From Apostichopus japonicus (taxonomy: Eukaryota; Echinodermata; Holothuroidea; Aspidochirotida; Stichopodidae), in NCBI RefSeq assembly GCF_037975245.1, contig NC_092571.1:14937917-15001916 (forward strand): a stretch of DNA of 64,000 nt, in the 5' to 3' direction. Below, in pieces: positions 35,727-55,199 of the stretch; the stretch's first letter is position 1; every line of letters starts with the position of its first letter. The notes under the pieces were generated by a model, which saw only the letters and a list, made by a program, of their open reading frames with translations, was not told the origin of the DNA and made no database searches. Both the position numbers and the translations under genes were made by a program.

Positions 35727-35793
<67 letters not shown>
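35700..35793. repeat. (TA)n microsatellite
   Basis: TA tract with TGTA interruptions in its first third. Confidence 0.95.
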
Positions 35794-35795
<2 letters not shown>

Positions 35796-36168
35796 TCTTC
35801 ACCTGTTACACTTATTACATTATATTATGTTGAACTTCATTTGACATACAGTGTTATTAACCAAGGATTTCGAGTGCTCAGGACCCGTCGACCCTCATAC
35901 TTCGTGACTCTTGTGCAAATATTCGACCAGGATGGAGATATTGTCGTGACAAAACATTAAAGAGCTCAGAATTGTGATAAGACATATATAGCAACCCTAA
36001 CATTCTATGTTAGGGAATGTAAACATTCCATTAATGAAGTTTAATGGATGATGACGTGATCACAATATTAAAATAATCTTTATTAGATTAACACACAATC
36101 TGGTGAATTTTTCTAGGTTTTCTGTTGATGTTATTCAAATCCCACCCCTACGAATGTATATAACTAGT

Positions 36169-36440
36169 GCTGTGGTCGAGTGGATAAAGGCGGTGGCATT
36201 TGAAGCAATAAGGGCTTGACAATCGGGAGGTTACGGGTTCGATTCCCGACCGGGTCATATATAAGGTGGATTTTACATCCAAGAGCAATCTACGGTTTTC
36301 CCATCTGAAAAGAGTTTCTAAAATGACAAGATTCCAAATTTTACTTCAAAAGTTGAATTGGAAGCCACCCGACTTACACGTTGTAATCCATAAGCCCTTG
36401 CGGGTTTCTCCCACATTCGTGGTCGCGTTGTAGACATAAC
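36169..36440 (+). mobile_element. SINE with a serine/leucine-type tRNA head
   Basis: A perfect A box TGGTCGAGTGG and B box GGTTCGATTCC are set about 88 nt apart overall, the length of a long-variable-arm (type II) tRNA. The acceptor ends do not pair, so it is not a functional tRNA. The body runs on with TTTTACATCCAAGAGCAA and CTTGCGGGTTTCTCCC. Confidence 0.65.
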
Positions 36441-37090
36441 TGCCTAATCATTATCATTATATCGATGACAGCTGATATGCGAGATAGGAAATTCAATTTT
36501 TTTTTGGCTGACATCAAAACTCAGCAAGAGTTGCAGGGGAGTTAAAAACTTAATATTATCATAACTGCAAAGTTCAACCTCCCCTCCTTAGCCCTCTCAC
36601 TCACCCCTCCACCCCCCACCTCTCTCATCCTCTCTCTCCCTCTAAAAGCTTTTCAAAGTTGGTCAGGGTAAAGTTAGATTTGTGAAAAGACGAAGCAGGA
36701 TAGCTCAGAAGATGAACATATTTCTTTCAGAAAGTACAAAAGACCAATATTATATTACATGTTTGCAGGGTCGGAGAGAGGGTCAGGTTGGGCCCCACTG
36801 GGCCACCGGAGGGTCACTTTTGAAGTCTTCATATTTTTCATTAAGTATGCTGTACCCTATGTTTCCCCGGGCCCCTTGTTGGCCCCTGGGGTTTAAGCAA
36901 CCCCCCCCCCCCCCCACCGAATCCCGTTCTCTCTAGTCAAGCCTGCGCGTAGTGATTCACTCTCTCACTGACATCCATCTAAATACAAGCTACATGTTTT
37001 ATGCTTATATTAGATGAGATATTTCGAAATAACAAATTTCAATTATGAGAACATTTTGGGAAGTGATTGAAGACAATTGTCTACCGTAAT

Positions 37091-39056
37091 CAGGCGCGTA
37101 TCCAGGGGGGGGGCGTTGGGGGCGCGCGCCCCCCGGGTAAGAAAAAGAGGAGAGAAAAAAAAGAGAAGAAAAAAGGAAAAAAAAGAGGGGAAAAAGAGGA
37201 GGAGGAGAGGAAGGAAGGGAAAAGAAAAAGAAGAAAGAGAGAAAAGGGAGAAAAGGAGGGAGTAAAAGAAAAACGCCAAGACACCGGGAAGCGAACGAGG
37301 AACATCCCTTGTATAAACACAGGGTAGCCATTGACGGATCGAGGATTTCGGAAGGGGCGTGCACCTCACCCTACCCCTTACACCGACAACTCCATTTTTG
37401 ACGTTTCCATTTTTCCTCTCTCACTAATGTATCTATATATATATACTATATATGGTCTATCATAAAGCGTGTGTGTGTGTGTATGGACGCCTTAAACAAT
37501 TGTACAATTGTGCTATTAAAACAACTGTGGCTGGTCTCGAACTCGACCGAGTCGTCGGGGAACATGACGCATTTCGGGAAGGGGGCGACCACCCCCCCCC
37601 CCCCCCGAGCATATTTTTTTTATGATATCGCTAGTAATTTCAAAATAGAAAATGCTTAGATACAACTAACAAGGCATGGGAAGTGTCATTTCCACCGATC
37701 TGGGAGGAATTTTCGGCCAAATTTTTGGGTACGCTTCGCGCCAACTCATGGTGGCGCTACGCTTAGATAGTTTGCCTACAGACTTTGCCCTTCCATTGGC
37801 AAAGTCCTCGCTTCGCGCCTGTTCGAATTTGTTAAGCAAAACAGCAGATATCAAATCATATCAATGAGCATGAAAATGGCGTTCCAGTGTGAACAGCTTC
37901 AAAACTGTCTGTGTGTAGTCAGAGGCGAGGGAGCCCAATTTGATTTGGGGAGCTGTAATGACTTGTCCGAAAAATATATAACCAATATTTGTCGCGCGCT
38001 CCGCGCGTGTTCAACATGTTAATGTCAATATCATATAAGCAAGCATCGGTTATTACATCGCATGCCATCGTGTACCGTACGGTCCGTGAAAGTTGCGCAG
38101 TACACCGCGGGATGCCCATCTAAACAACGAAATGTCTTATGTAGATGGAGATAAAGAATCTTTTACATTAGTAATGGCTAATTAGTCGGCAAAGCTTAGA
38201 ACTTTATTTTAATTACCAAGGAGGTGATTTTTAATTAATTTCCTTTAGATGTAGCTATGTCTTGCAATTTATTTTTCTTTTAGTATAGGTGCCCGAAAAA
38301 TTCTCAGCATATTGCCCGAATTTTCATTAAAAAATTTTTTTGGGGGAGGGAGGGGGTTGCAGCCCCCCGCCTCCTACGCCTATGTGTGTAGTGTTCGGTT
38401 TCGGAAATATCTGGTATTTGTTTCATTTCCTTCAACCAAGTTTTATAATAGCCGTTATAAGAGGTTTTAATATTTGTACACCAATAAATTAACTGTGTCT
38501 GAATTTTCGAAAATTTCCTGACCAACATTCTTCATCATATTTCCCTCTACTCGTGCAATTTTGGCCGGTCTGTTAGGGGTTCAAGGAGGTTTTTCTATAT
38601 TGGTTGTCCATAGATGATTTTTTTTTATTTTGCAACATTATGGGTATGTTTTGAAGTGAGTTTATTCACGAGAAATATGAATTTTCAAATTCTGAAGAAA
38701 TAATGGGCTTAAAACCTTCAAAAGTGGGACTATCGGGTATTGTGGGCCGCGACGTAGAATCACCTACAAAAGCAATGATCCACAGGACATGCGATGAGGT
38801 CGAACATGATGTGTGACTGGTGACAATCTTCAAAAGGTTATGGATGGGGAAAAAAAGCTATTGGGAAATACTTGGTTCTCAGGCAAAAAGTGTACATCTG
38901 GTTGGTCATTTTCAAGCCCGAAATGTGCCATTTCCGGTGATCTGGGGGGTATCAAAACCAGAAATTTTCTTCTACGCTGCGCGCCAACCGATGGTGGCGC
39001 TCCGCTTAGATAGTAATTCGCGCCCCCCGGGTTAGAAAATCCTGGATACGCGCCTG
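37091..39056. mobile_element. Composite MITE region with CAGGCGCGTATCC ends
   Basis: The left end CAGGCGCGTATCCAGG and the right end CCTGGATACGCGCCTG are perfect inverted repeats, flanked directly by gtaat (37086-37090, 39057-39061). Inside are a purine-only run (37139-37270), a family B fragment (about 37570-37826, left end missing) and another MITE-like end at 38285-38385. The 5-bp flank does not fit the 8-bp hAT rule, so this may be several nested insertions, not one element. Confidence 0.6.
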
Positions 39057-39061
39057 GTAAT

Positions 39062-40976
39062 CGATTCTATATCCATGCATACACCATTGCCTTTAGTTCT
39101 CAGAAAAACAAAACGTTCTACCAGCAACTTGATATACTATTAACATTACAAAGAGAAGAGCTGTGCCTTTGTTGGTTACAAACACCTCATAATTGAAACG
39201 CAGGCTTCTCGGTCATTTGGCTATACCTATAAAAACAAGTAGAATCTGTTCCTCTCAAATACATTATAACACAATGTAGATCGCTTTTTGAGCCTTTGAC
39301 CAGTATCTTGTGTAGAACATATTCCATTGCGTAAGCAACCCTCGTGCATGGTACTTCACTCGACGTTGTTGACGTGAGAAGGGGGGCATCTTCATCGTCA
39401 GTCGGGTGGAAAGCGGTCAGTATAGGGGGACTTTTTTTCCCCTCAAAATTCAAACTATTTATTACCACAACCTTGCGTTTAAACCTAATTTATAATATAA
39501 ATATCAATTAGAAAGCACCATGTGACGTCCAAACGTTGAATTTTTCTTCGGGGAGGGATGGGGAGGGGTGGGTAGGGGAGGGGTGGGGAGGGGTGGGGAG
39601 GGTGGGATGGAGCACCTTCAGACTCCTACTTGTGAGTCCTATTCAACGAACTCACAGCCCCCGAGTCATTCGTTAAAATGTGGACCGTCCATAAGAGGTT
39701 CATGGCCCTAACGAACACACCTTGAAAATCATATGCACGTGGTTGCTTGACGTAACACCTTCTTGATCACGTGGTTATACAGTGTAGGAGGATTGGAGTT
39801 GAGAGTCGATCAATTTGTGTGGTTTTCCTGACGATTTTTCTTGCTTGGTTAATTTGGTTTAAATGGTGTAGGTTTACATTACAACGCAAGGTGCAGTATC
39901 ATTATGCATCATTATGCATCATTATGCACATTATGCACATGCAATTAATCTCTTGGAAAATGCACAATTACAATGTAAGTATTTATTTAGTAGCTCAAAT
40001 TGTGCAGGAAAATTCCCCTTTTCAATGAAAACGTCATCATTGACTCTATACTGTGTCCACGCATTACCAAATTTCCACTGTTCCCTAACTCTGTGCAATC
40101 AATTCCCGTCCACTGAGATATCTGTAGTATACCTGTTCTGCGAACACAGTTTTCCTGTTCCTGTGTCGTGGAAGTTTCTCGGTTATGAGGTTCATGACAT
40201 TTACCGTTATCATTTACTTCCACCAAGTTCTGCCCTTTAAAGGGACTATACAGGCGCATCGCTTGATAGTATCAAAATTAAATGGATACTGTATTATTTG
40301 ATTAATTTTAGCCATTCATGAGTTCCTTTTAACTCGTGATTTTCATAACAACGAAGAGCAACTAGACATTAAAATAATCAAACATATATCAAAAGAAGTG
40401 TGTTATAAATCTGACAGACTTTGTCGCCAGTTTGGACACATCTGTCTATATGTCTGTATTCATTCAATCTTTAGTGTGTGCCTGTGTGTCATTAGATAGC
40501 CCCTTTAAGCAACAAAATATCATCCACCAATCAGAACGCAGGATTATTTCTAAACAACCAGCAACATATACACACTTCGTATGAATATTAAAGATTAATA
40601 CTATCAGTTTGATTTCAGAGTCAAACTATGTGACAGTCAGTAACGGTGTAAGAAAGGCTTATAAACTCCAGAAAAAAAAATTGAAGTCACGCAGAAATCG
40701 TGAAGTTGGTAAGTAAACGATTTGATTATACCGTAAATAACTATACAATTACTTAACAATTAAAGTTTGTTGGCGAGAGCATGGTTGTGAGACTATTCTT
40801 GATAATTCGATGTAAGTATTATGAAGGATCGCAACATGCAGAAATGGATACATTTCGTGTGAAGTTTTTGCAGTTAACTTGATGATATCAAAGCTGTATT
40901 TTTTTTTAAATTATTATTATTTATATCTTTGCGTAGCTTGCCACAATCTGATGGTACTAGAACATCACCCAGTTGG
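39062..40976. other. Intergenic, no gene recognised
   Basis: A G-rich tract at 39550, and a short direct repeat ATTATGCATC (39901-39928). Open frames up to 108 codons lack conserved words. Confidence 0.5.
39550..39604 (+). repeat. G-rich tract with G-quadruplex potential
   Basis: Repeated GGGGAGGGGTGGG units, at least eight runs of three or more G. Confidence 0.75.
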
Positions 40977-40984
40977 GACAATGT

Positions 40985-41281
40985 CAGGCGCGTAGCCCAA
41001 GGGGGGGGGCGAAGGGGGCAGCCGCCCCCCCCCCCCCCCTTGAGCATATTTTGAAAAAAAATTAATGTTTTTATGATATCGCTAGTATTTTCAAAAGAGA
41101 AATGCTAAGATGCAACTTACAAGGCCTGGGAAGTGCCATTTCCAGCGATCTGGGAGGCATTTTCAGCCAAAATTTTCTTGTACGCTTCGCGCCAACTCAT
41201 GGTGGCGCTACGCTTAGATAGTCTGCAATGCCGAATCTACAGTTTCGCCCCTCCCTTGGCAAATTCCTGGCTACGCGCCTG
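40985..41281. mobile_element. hAT-like MITE, family B copy 1
   Basis: The ends are CAGGCGCGTAGCC ... GGCTACGCGCCTG, perfect 13-bp inverted repeats. Exact 8-bp duplication gacaatgt lies at 40977-40984 and 41282-41289. It contains the shared core GCGCCAACTCATGGTGGCGC. A GC-rich G/C run near the left end is typical of the family. Confidence 0.93.
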
Positions 41282-41639
41282 GACAATGTTTTTGTCTATA
41301 CTGTATGTGCCCCGCTTTCAGAGCACTCGTAGTGTAGTATGAGCAGTATGAATATCATGATTCTATCAAATAAAGGGTAAGAACTGTTGTACTGTCAATA
41401 CGAGTGCTTTGAAGCATGATATGGCAGGACAGTACAGAGTGGTATTATCACTAGAAAATTATCCCAACTGGCTAATAATCTACTGAAAAGGGGTTCAAAA
41501 GAAACAAAGAAGGTAAAACAATCAAACTAGGCACCAACTTCAAATACTTACAAATGAAGCAATAAGATATTACGTTAAATTTGTGAGATACATAAGTTTT
41601 GGACTGAATTAAATTGTTCACCTATACTCACTAAAATAG

Positions 41640-43135
41640 GATCACCAGGGAACAAGGGTGGGTCTCCAGTTATCTGTGAATATATGGCATGCATTTCTGG
41701 TGAGAGTAATGCTCTGTGGGGGCAGGGTGGGTCTCCGGTTAAGTTTACCCAGTCATGTATGAATAATGACTCGATATCCTAGAGAGTGAGAATAATGCTC
41801 TGTGGGGGCAGGGTGGGTCCCCGGTTATGTTTCCCTAGTCGTGTATGAATATTGACTCGATATCCTAGAGAGTGAGAATAATGTTCTGTGGGGCAGGGTG
41901 GGTCTCCGGTTATCTGTGAATATATGGCATGCATTTCTTGGTGAGAGTAATGCTCTGTGGGGGCAGGGTGGGTCTCCGGTTATGTTTCCCCAGTCGTCTA
42001 TGAATATTGACTCGATATCCTAGAGAGTGAGAATAATGTTCTGTGGGGCAGGGTGGGTCTCCGGTTATGTGTGAATATTGCATGCATTTCTTGGTGAGAG
42101 TAATGCTCTGTGGGGGCAGGGTGGGTCTCCGGTTATGTTTCCCCAGTCGTGTATGAATATTGACTCGATATCCTAGAGAGTGAGAATAATGTTCTGTGGG
42201 GCAGGGTGGGTCTCCGGTTATGTGTGAATATTGCATGCATTTCTTGGTGAGAGTAATACTCTGTGGGGCAGGGTGGGTCTCCAGTTATCTGTGAATATAT
42301 GGCATGCATTTCTTGGTGAGAGTAATACTCTGTGGGGGCAGGGTGGGTCTTCGGTTATGTTTCCCCAGTCGTGTATGAATATTGACTCGATATCCTAGAG
42401 AGTGAGAATAATGCTCTGTGGGGGCAGGGTGGGTCCCCGGTTATGTGTAAATATTGCATGCATTTCTTGGTGAGAGTAATGCTCTGTGGGGCAGGGTGGG
42501 TCCTCGGTTATGTGTGAATATTGCTAGCATTTTTTAGTGAGATCAATACTTTGTGGGGCAGGGTGGGTCTCCGGTTATGTGTGAATATTGCATGCTGAGA
42601 GTAATGCTCTGTGGGGCAGGGTTAGTCTCCGGTTAAGTGTGAATATTGCATCCAATTTCTTAGTAAGTGTACTGCTGTAGGGGGAAGGGTGGATGTCCGG
42701 CTATGTGTGAATATTGCATGCATTTCTTGGTGAGAATAATGCTCTGTGGGGTCAGGGTTGGTCCCTGGTTATGTGTTAATATTGCATGCATTTCTTGGTG
42801 AGAGTAATGCTCTGTGGGGCAGGGTGGGTCTCCGGTTATGTGTTAATATTGCATGCATTTCTTGGTGAGAGTACTTCTGTAGGGAGAAGGGTGGATGTTC
42901 GGTTATGTGTGTATATTGCATGCATTTCTTGGTGAGAGTAATGCTCTGTGAGGGCAGGGTGGGTCTCCGGGTATGTGTGAATATTGCATGCATTTCTTAG
43001 TGAGAGTAATGCTCTGTGGGGGCAGGGTGGGTCTCCGGTTATGTGTGAATATTGCATGCATTTCTTGGTGAGAGTAATGCTCTGTGGGGCAGGGTGGATG
43101 TCCGGTTATGAGTGAATATTGCATCCATTTCTGGG
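41640..43135. repeat. Higher-order minisatellite, ~67-bp and ~80-bp variants
   Basis: About 20 units share AGGGTGGGTCTCCGGTTATG and GTAATGCTCTGTGGGG. One variant carries TTGCATGCATTTCTTGGTGA. The other carries CCCCAGTCGTGTATGAATATTGACTCGATATCC. The two alternate in the left half, and only the first occurs in the right half. The short reading frames through it are repeats of repeats, not genes. Confidence 0.92.
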
Positions 43136-43487
43136 TGATGGTGAATGGGATTAGAAGTCATCTTTTGGTAAGAGATCCTTAGGTTACGGGTACAAAGAAA
43201 AGAGGTCAAAAGTCGATTTATGTTTGTGACTAGCTTTAAGTTTAACAGTTTGTAACGAATACCTTATAGTGCCAACCAAGCCTTATCAAATATCAGCGTC
43301 TAAGAACAGGGCATGCAGAAGTGTACTGATTTTATGGCAAAAGCCAATTCGGAGTTGCTCACTGACAGGCGAAAAGTAGGATTTAAGCTGATACTACATC
43401 ACTCACAAAACAAAATATAGAGGTTAATCAAATATTACTTAACCACAGAGTACCAGAAGAACTCCAAAACTTTCTAAGTAAAGTTAC

Positions 43488-43857
43488 CAAGGGTGGGCAA
43501 CCTTTTAGAATGAATGGGCAAAAATATAAGGAGTGAAAAATTGACTGGGCCGCTCCTATAACCAACGACCTGCTGTTGATTTCAAATCTTTGATTCCGAG
43601 GACTTTTAAAGCAATAGGTGTGTGTACACTCTGTATTCACAAAAACATAATATCAATACAGTACAGTTTATAATTAATGGGGATAATAGGCCTACCTGAC
43701 AGCATCCTGCAGAGTGCCGATAAATTCTAAGCAGCTAGATCGTTTTTTGTGATGATGTAAAATATTTATAAAAAATTTTCTTGAGACATCTCACGGGCCG
43801 CAAAATAATTACCGGCAAGCCGCATGTGGCCCGCGGGCCGAAGGTTGCCCACCCCAG
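43488..43857. mobile_element. hAT-like MITE with GGGTGGGCAACC ends
   Basis: The left end CAAGGGTGGGCAACC and the right end GGTTGCCCACCCCAG are inverted repeats. The right part has GTGGCCCGCGGGCCGAAGG, a motif common at the ends of hAT-type MITEs. An 8-bp duplication is not clear. Confidence 0.7.
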
Positions 43858-44048
43858 ACGTAAACTTTACCTAACCACAGATAGCTAAACATTTACATGT
43901 AATTGGGGATAGGATATTACATTAATGTTGTGTAGCGATCGCTACACAACTTATGTACAATGCAAGTTACTTCGAAATGAAGTCTTTTTTCTTTTTCCTA
44001 AATAAAATGTAAAGACCACCTCATGTTTACGGGTAAGCAGCAATTTAC

Positions 44049-44341
44049 CAGGCGGGTAGCCAGGGGGGCGAAGGGGCAGCCGCCCCCCCCCCCCTTGAAC
44101 ATATTTTTTTTGGTATGTTTTTATGATATCGTTAGTAATTTCAAAAGAGAAAGGCCTTATAAGGCCTGGGAAGTGCCATTTCCAGCGATCTGGGAGGCAT
44201 TTTCAGCCAAAATTTTCTTGTACGTTTCGCGCCAACTCATGGTGGCGCTACGCTTACATAGTTTGCAATGCCGTATCTAGGGCTCTGATAGTTTACCTAC
44301 AGTTTCGCCCCTCCCTTAGCAAATTCCTCGCTACGCGCCTG
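44049..44341. mobile_element. hAT-like MITE, family B copy 2
   Basis: Ends are CAGGCGGGTAGCC and CGCTACGCGCCTG, with exact 8-bp duplication caatttac (44041-44048, 44342-44349). It is colinear with copy 1, including AAGTGCCATTTCCAGCGATC. Confidence 0.93.
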
Positions 44342-44887
44342 CAATTTACTCAACACAGATGTAAACGATTTTAATCATTATTTAGGTATTTACTACACAC
44401 TTGTTTCCAATATAAAATTCGCAAATCTGATACTTAACACACTGAGAAATAAAGATATCAGAATACAACAGTTCTTTTATTTGCTGAGATCAAACATTTA
44501 TTAAGAATCAACCAAGTCAAAATATATTCATCCAGGTATTTGTTGCAGCATTGTAAAAGATTCCTTTGAAGATGCTGTTCTGCAAAGTATTAAAATTTTA
44601 AGCTGAAAATGCACAATTAAGAGGAATTCGCTAATGTAGGAATATCATTCTAATTATGAATACCATATATGGAAATATAACTACATGAGGGGAGGGGGAC
44701 ACCATCCAATGTTTCTTCAAGTGAAGCACTCTGTGAGTTTCAATATGTTGTGCACAGGGGCCATAACCATGACATACAGCTCGGCGGTATATATCAAAGG
44801 ATATTAATTGCCTTGTTTGTATCACAGCATCTATCTGCTGGACTGATGTTCAGAACTAAATTATGGACATTTCCAATGACATATCTC

Positions 44888-45031
<144 letters not shown>

Positions 45032-45538
45032 CACAATATTTTGTTCTAGTGGATAATCCCATAAACAAAGGAAGCTTTTAAGTCATTGTTACAAAAGTAT
45101 AGTTCAGAGTTGAGATTTTATGTATCAAAAAAAAAAACATGGATTGAGCAGCAAACATTCTATAACAATAAAGACATGAAAGCATATTAAAAACAATTGC
45201 AAGAACATGGAAAAATAATGAACTTGTGAACATGCTGATCTTAACAATCCGCAATCACACATTATTTGATTAAACGAGCTTGCATATCATTAAAATATAC
45301 ATAAGCACATCACGTGATTAAGTGTGAATTACCCTCAACAATGCAATAGATGAACATGCTAGGAGAATTTAAGTACAAGAATAGCAATGAAAACTTAACA
45401 AAGTAATAACCATTAAAGGGAACATGTAAATCATTTGATGGAAGTATATGATTCCTTTAAACTGTGACATCCAGTGATATATCAACTTTGATTGGACAAC
45501 AACTTGTTGAACATAACTTTCCTTATCACATGCACCGT

Positions 45539-45962
45539 TTTCACACAAGTGACCTCACAAGAACAGAATGCGCTGAACTAAATTCTTCTTGTGCATTTTA
45601 TTTGCCAGGCATGTCATATACCACAATTTGTAAGAATTAACACTCACTCATGCACTGATTTTGACATTCCATGTTAAAGGCATCGGTTGCCTTAACACAA
45701 ACATCCACGCTGGCAACAATATAAAATATAATGCTTTCAATTTAAGAGCAATGAGGTGTAACTGAACTTGAACTTAAGTTAACAATACTTTTAACTTTAC
45801 ATATCACACCGTAGTTTCACACAAGTGACTTCTCAAGGCTTTAAACTCCTTTATTCTTGTGCATTTTATTTGGCCCGACATGTCATATACCACACTTTGT
45901 AAGAATGACCACGCACAAATGCACTGATTTTGATATTCTATGTTAAAGAGATAGAATGCCTT
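45539..45962. repeat. Diverged tandem duplication (~280-bp spacing)
   Basis: CACACAAGTGACCTCACAAG ... GTCATATACCACAATTTGTA at 45543-45690 recurs, diverged, at 45820-45962, sharing CTTGTGCATTTTATTTG and CACTGATTTTGA. Confidence 0.75.
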
Positions 45963-47466
45963 GAAACAAACGGCAAGTGCTTTCAGGAGAGATGTTTGAC
46001 TTAACGCCTTGTGTTGAACTATCACGGTTGTCGTGGAGAGAACCGTGTATACCTCCTATATGATAAGAACGTATACGGCTGCTGTACACCACGGATGTTT
46101 ATGTTTGCCAGGTCATTTTCGAAACTTGGTGCTCCCCTAGACAGCAAAACTGCAGTGTGGTTTCGATGGTGCTATACATGAATAATCTTATATGATTGTG
46201 ACACAATGTGCTGTAGGGTATAGCCAGGATGAAGAACATACTTCAATTTAAGTAGTACAGCAAAAGGCATTGAGATATGACAAACAATATTCACGTTGGC
46301 AGCTGATGACCGAGATGGAAACTTTTCTGGAATTCAGCATACAGATTGATCTCTACCAAAGACAACAGCTGGCTTCTTCTACTCAATGTGGTACACCAAC
46401 AAGCCGTACATTAAGCAGGCGCTGGGCGGCCCCTGGTCCCCAGGATTTTGGGTCTAGTTTGCCTCTTTAACAATTGAAGAAACGATATAATACCGATGAT
46501 TCCCAATCTCCAGTTCTTCTGATTAAAAGAGTTGGCCTTCAATAAACCGAAATTTAATAACGTGATATAACATACATGCACCTGCAGTATAAAATACCGA
46601 TTTATTAAGTAGAAACATATATACATTCGCGCATGAAGGGAAGCTTTTCTAAGTCATTTAGCAAAACAGAGACACATTTTAAACCTGACAACCATGGCAT
46701 TTTGATCGGTCACCGCGGTCACTATATTCTCTCAGACCTCATGGTGGTTTTTATCTCCCGTTTTTAATTTATATTTTAATTAAGTTTCGGGATATGTTTT
46801 AACAACAACGTGCAGCCTTCATTGCTTTCCAAATGTATTTCAATATGTTATTAACTAACTCAAGTCCTTGATTTATTAACCTTCGTTTTTCTTCTCCCAC
46901 TATTTATTCCAGGTAAACGTTTTGAGAATAGCAACTTGGCGGGAAAGCATAGCAACTTCGATCATTCTATATAAACAAGCAGACGACGACTCGATAGGCT
47001 GATTAGACGGCTTTTTCCCGCGTAATTAAAGTACATATCAAACTATTGCAAAAACATCATTGTCATACGAATTAATTAAACGTATATGGCAATTGGACTT
47101 CACGTTCCCAAAATGGACTTTCGAGAACAAGTTTCGCAATTTTTCGATCGATGAAATATGATATAATTTTCAAGAAAGAAGTCACCAAACAAAATCGTCT
47201 AAAAAACTCTAATTGTCATTGGAAACGTTCGTATTTCTGGCTGTGTAGTGATATAACGATCTAGGAAGTCTGTCATAGCATATCGTACGTTTCAGATGGC
47301 CATATTGTCATACAGTGATATCTTCGGTTTTGTTTGTAAAACGGCTGATCGTGAAGGCTGATGTACTACACGCATAACAAATGCAATAAACGCATGCAGA
47401 GAGACACACACAGCACGACTAGCTCACGACCTCAACAACAAAAGTAAAACCAAACAAAAAATACTA

Positions 47467-53681
<6,215 letters not shown>

Positions 53682-54615
53682 GCCATTTGGTGATGATGGT
53701 AATTCCCGGCCTCCTTTCTTCCACCCCCCTCCCCTTCCCCCTTCCTAACCTTCCTTTGACCGTAATCAAACAATTTTTAGTTGCAAAGCATGTCAAAAAA
53801 GGTTAAAACTACTTGGTCGGTCCATATTTCTCTTAACACTTCAGTATTCTACACCACCCCCTCTTCAACTTTTGTGTATACTGTGATGCCGTTGGGTGAT
53901 GTATATATATCATCCTCTATTTATCTAGGCTACACTGTTTTTAGCCACATGTGCTTTCCATATGGACAGTGACGTAAGTATTACAGGTCACGTGACGTCT
54001 GCTCAACAGCTCAGCTGTTCGGTTTGGTAGTAGACCTGGCTCTGACCATTGTGGTCGTATTTGTATCTGTTTTGTATTCGTCTTTTATACACGTTTTGTA
54101 CGTATCGTTTGAGGACTCTACTTCGGTACTGAGACCTCGCTTGTGACCAGTGTCGTTTAAGTGCGTGTTTTTCTATTTATAATGAAGGTACTTTATGCCG
54201 TTGTTTCGTCTGTACCGTGGCTGATTGTAGTAATAGATTACGAAACCTACTCGTTCTTTACTTGTTTTTTTTTATTGTTATATTCTTTTCATGTAATAGC
54301 AAGATTCAAGGCTCGTTTTTATTAACACACTGCCATCGAAGCCGCATTTGTTTCATAACACCATCGATCCTCAGAAGGGAATATTTGGGCGCCCCAGACA
54401 TCATACTGAATACGTGACCTGGTGAGGGGCTATCTCTTAAATATTTGATTGTATGGATGCTTTTAAAGGACATAAAAGTATTTTCTTTAAAAAAAATAAA
54501 CGTTGATTTTTTAAAATAGCGCCATCATTTTTTTGAAGTTATAATTTTCTCTTCTCGTTTCGTTGGTAACAGCTCATCAGACGTTCAGTAGGTGGACTAA
54601 ATCAAATTGGAAAGC

Positions 54616-54617
<2 letters not shown>

Positions 54618-54664
<47 letters not shown>
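54618..54664. repeat. (TA)n microsatellite
   Basis: Uninterrupted TA, downstream of the GPCR stop. Confidence 0.95.
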
Positions 54665-54667
<3 letters not shown>

Positions 54668-54882
54668 TTCAGCAAAACTGTCACGAGGATGCACTTGGGA
54701 CGCCAGAAACCCTAGGGAAATTATTTATTCCGCAAAGATACGCTATAGTGACATTTTATAACATATTAACACTATAGGTAACAAGCACAATCCACACTCC
54801 CCACAAAGAGCGAGCAGTTTCGTCCAATATAGTATAATTCAAATTGAAAGACAATGAGGGTTAACTCTATATTGGTCTATAG

Positions 54883-55199
54883 CAGGGGTTCCCTAACTGG
54901 GGTGCATGAACCCCCAGGGGTGCGTGAGTCCGTCCCAGGGGATTCGTGAGACGTTTCTGAAAGTCAAAACTGGAATACTTTTCGTTGAACTTAAATCTGA
55001 TATATCATATAATTTAGTAATGTACAAAAGTCGTACCTATCGACAAACTCTACAATATGAACTTGATCTTTTACGAAGCACTGTTATACGTATTATAGTA
55101 TAATAATGACTCAAATCGTGTCTCGAATAGTTGGGGGTTCGTCGACAACTCTGACATCCACAGGGGGTTCGTGGGGGGGATAAAGTTATGGAAACCCTG
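54883..55199. mobile_element. hAT-like MITE, family E copy 1
   Basis: Ends are CAGGGGTTCCCTAACTGGGG and GGAAACCCTG, with exact 8-bp duplication gtctatag (54875-54882, 55200-55207). Short, non-coding and AT-rich inside. Confidence 0.9.

Larger units (their letters stand above)
34000..36160. other. Intergenic, repeat-rich, no gene
   Basis: G and T homopolymer runs at 34187-34275 and a lone MITE right end (GGATACGCCCCTG at about 34326-34338) are present, along with the (TA)n tracts listed separately. No coding signal. Confidence 0.5.

Noticed and set aside
37077-37327. Lys/Arg/Glu-rich reading frame
   Set aside because: A purine-only low-complexity run within a MITE composite.
41910-43124. Reading frames of 73-108 codons repeating NACNIHT-like words on the - strand
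   Set aside because: Products of the 67-bp minisatellite; frame shifts between units and no splice or start context.
43920-44340. Peptides with RQLMVALRL seen near several MITEs
   Set aside because: They are translations of the shared MITE core, not a protein family.
54823-54845. Third hammerhead (GGACGAAAC on the - strand)
   Set aside because: No CTGANGA box upstream at a workable distance.
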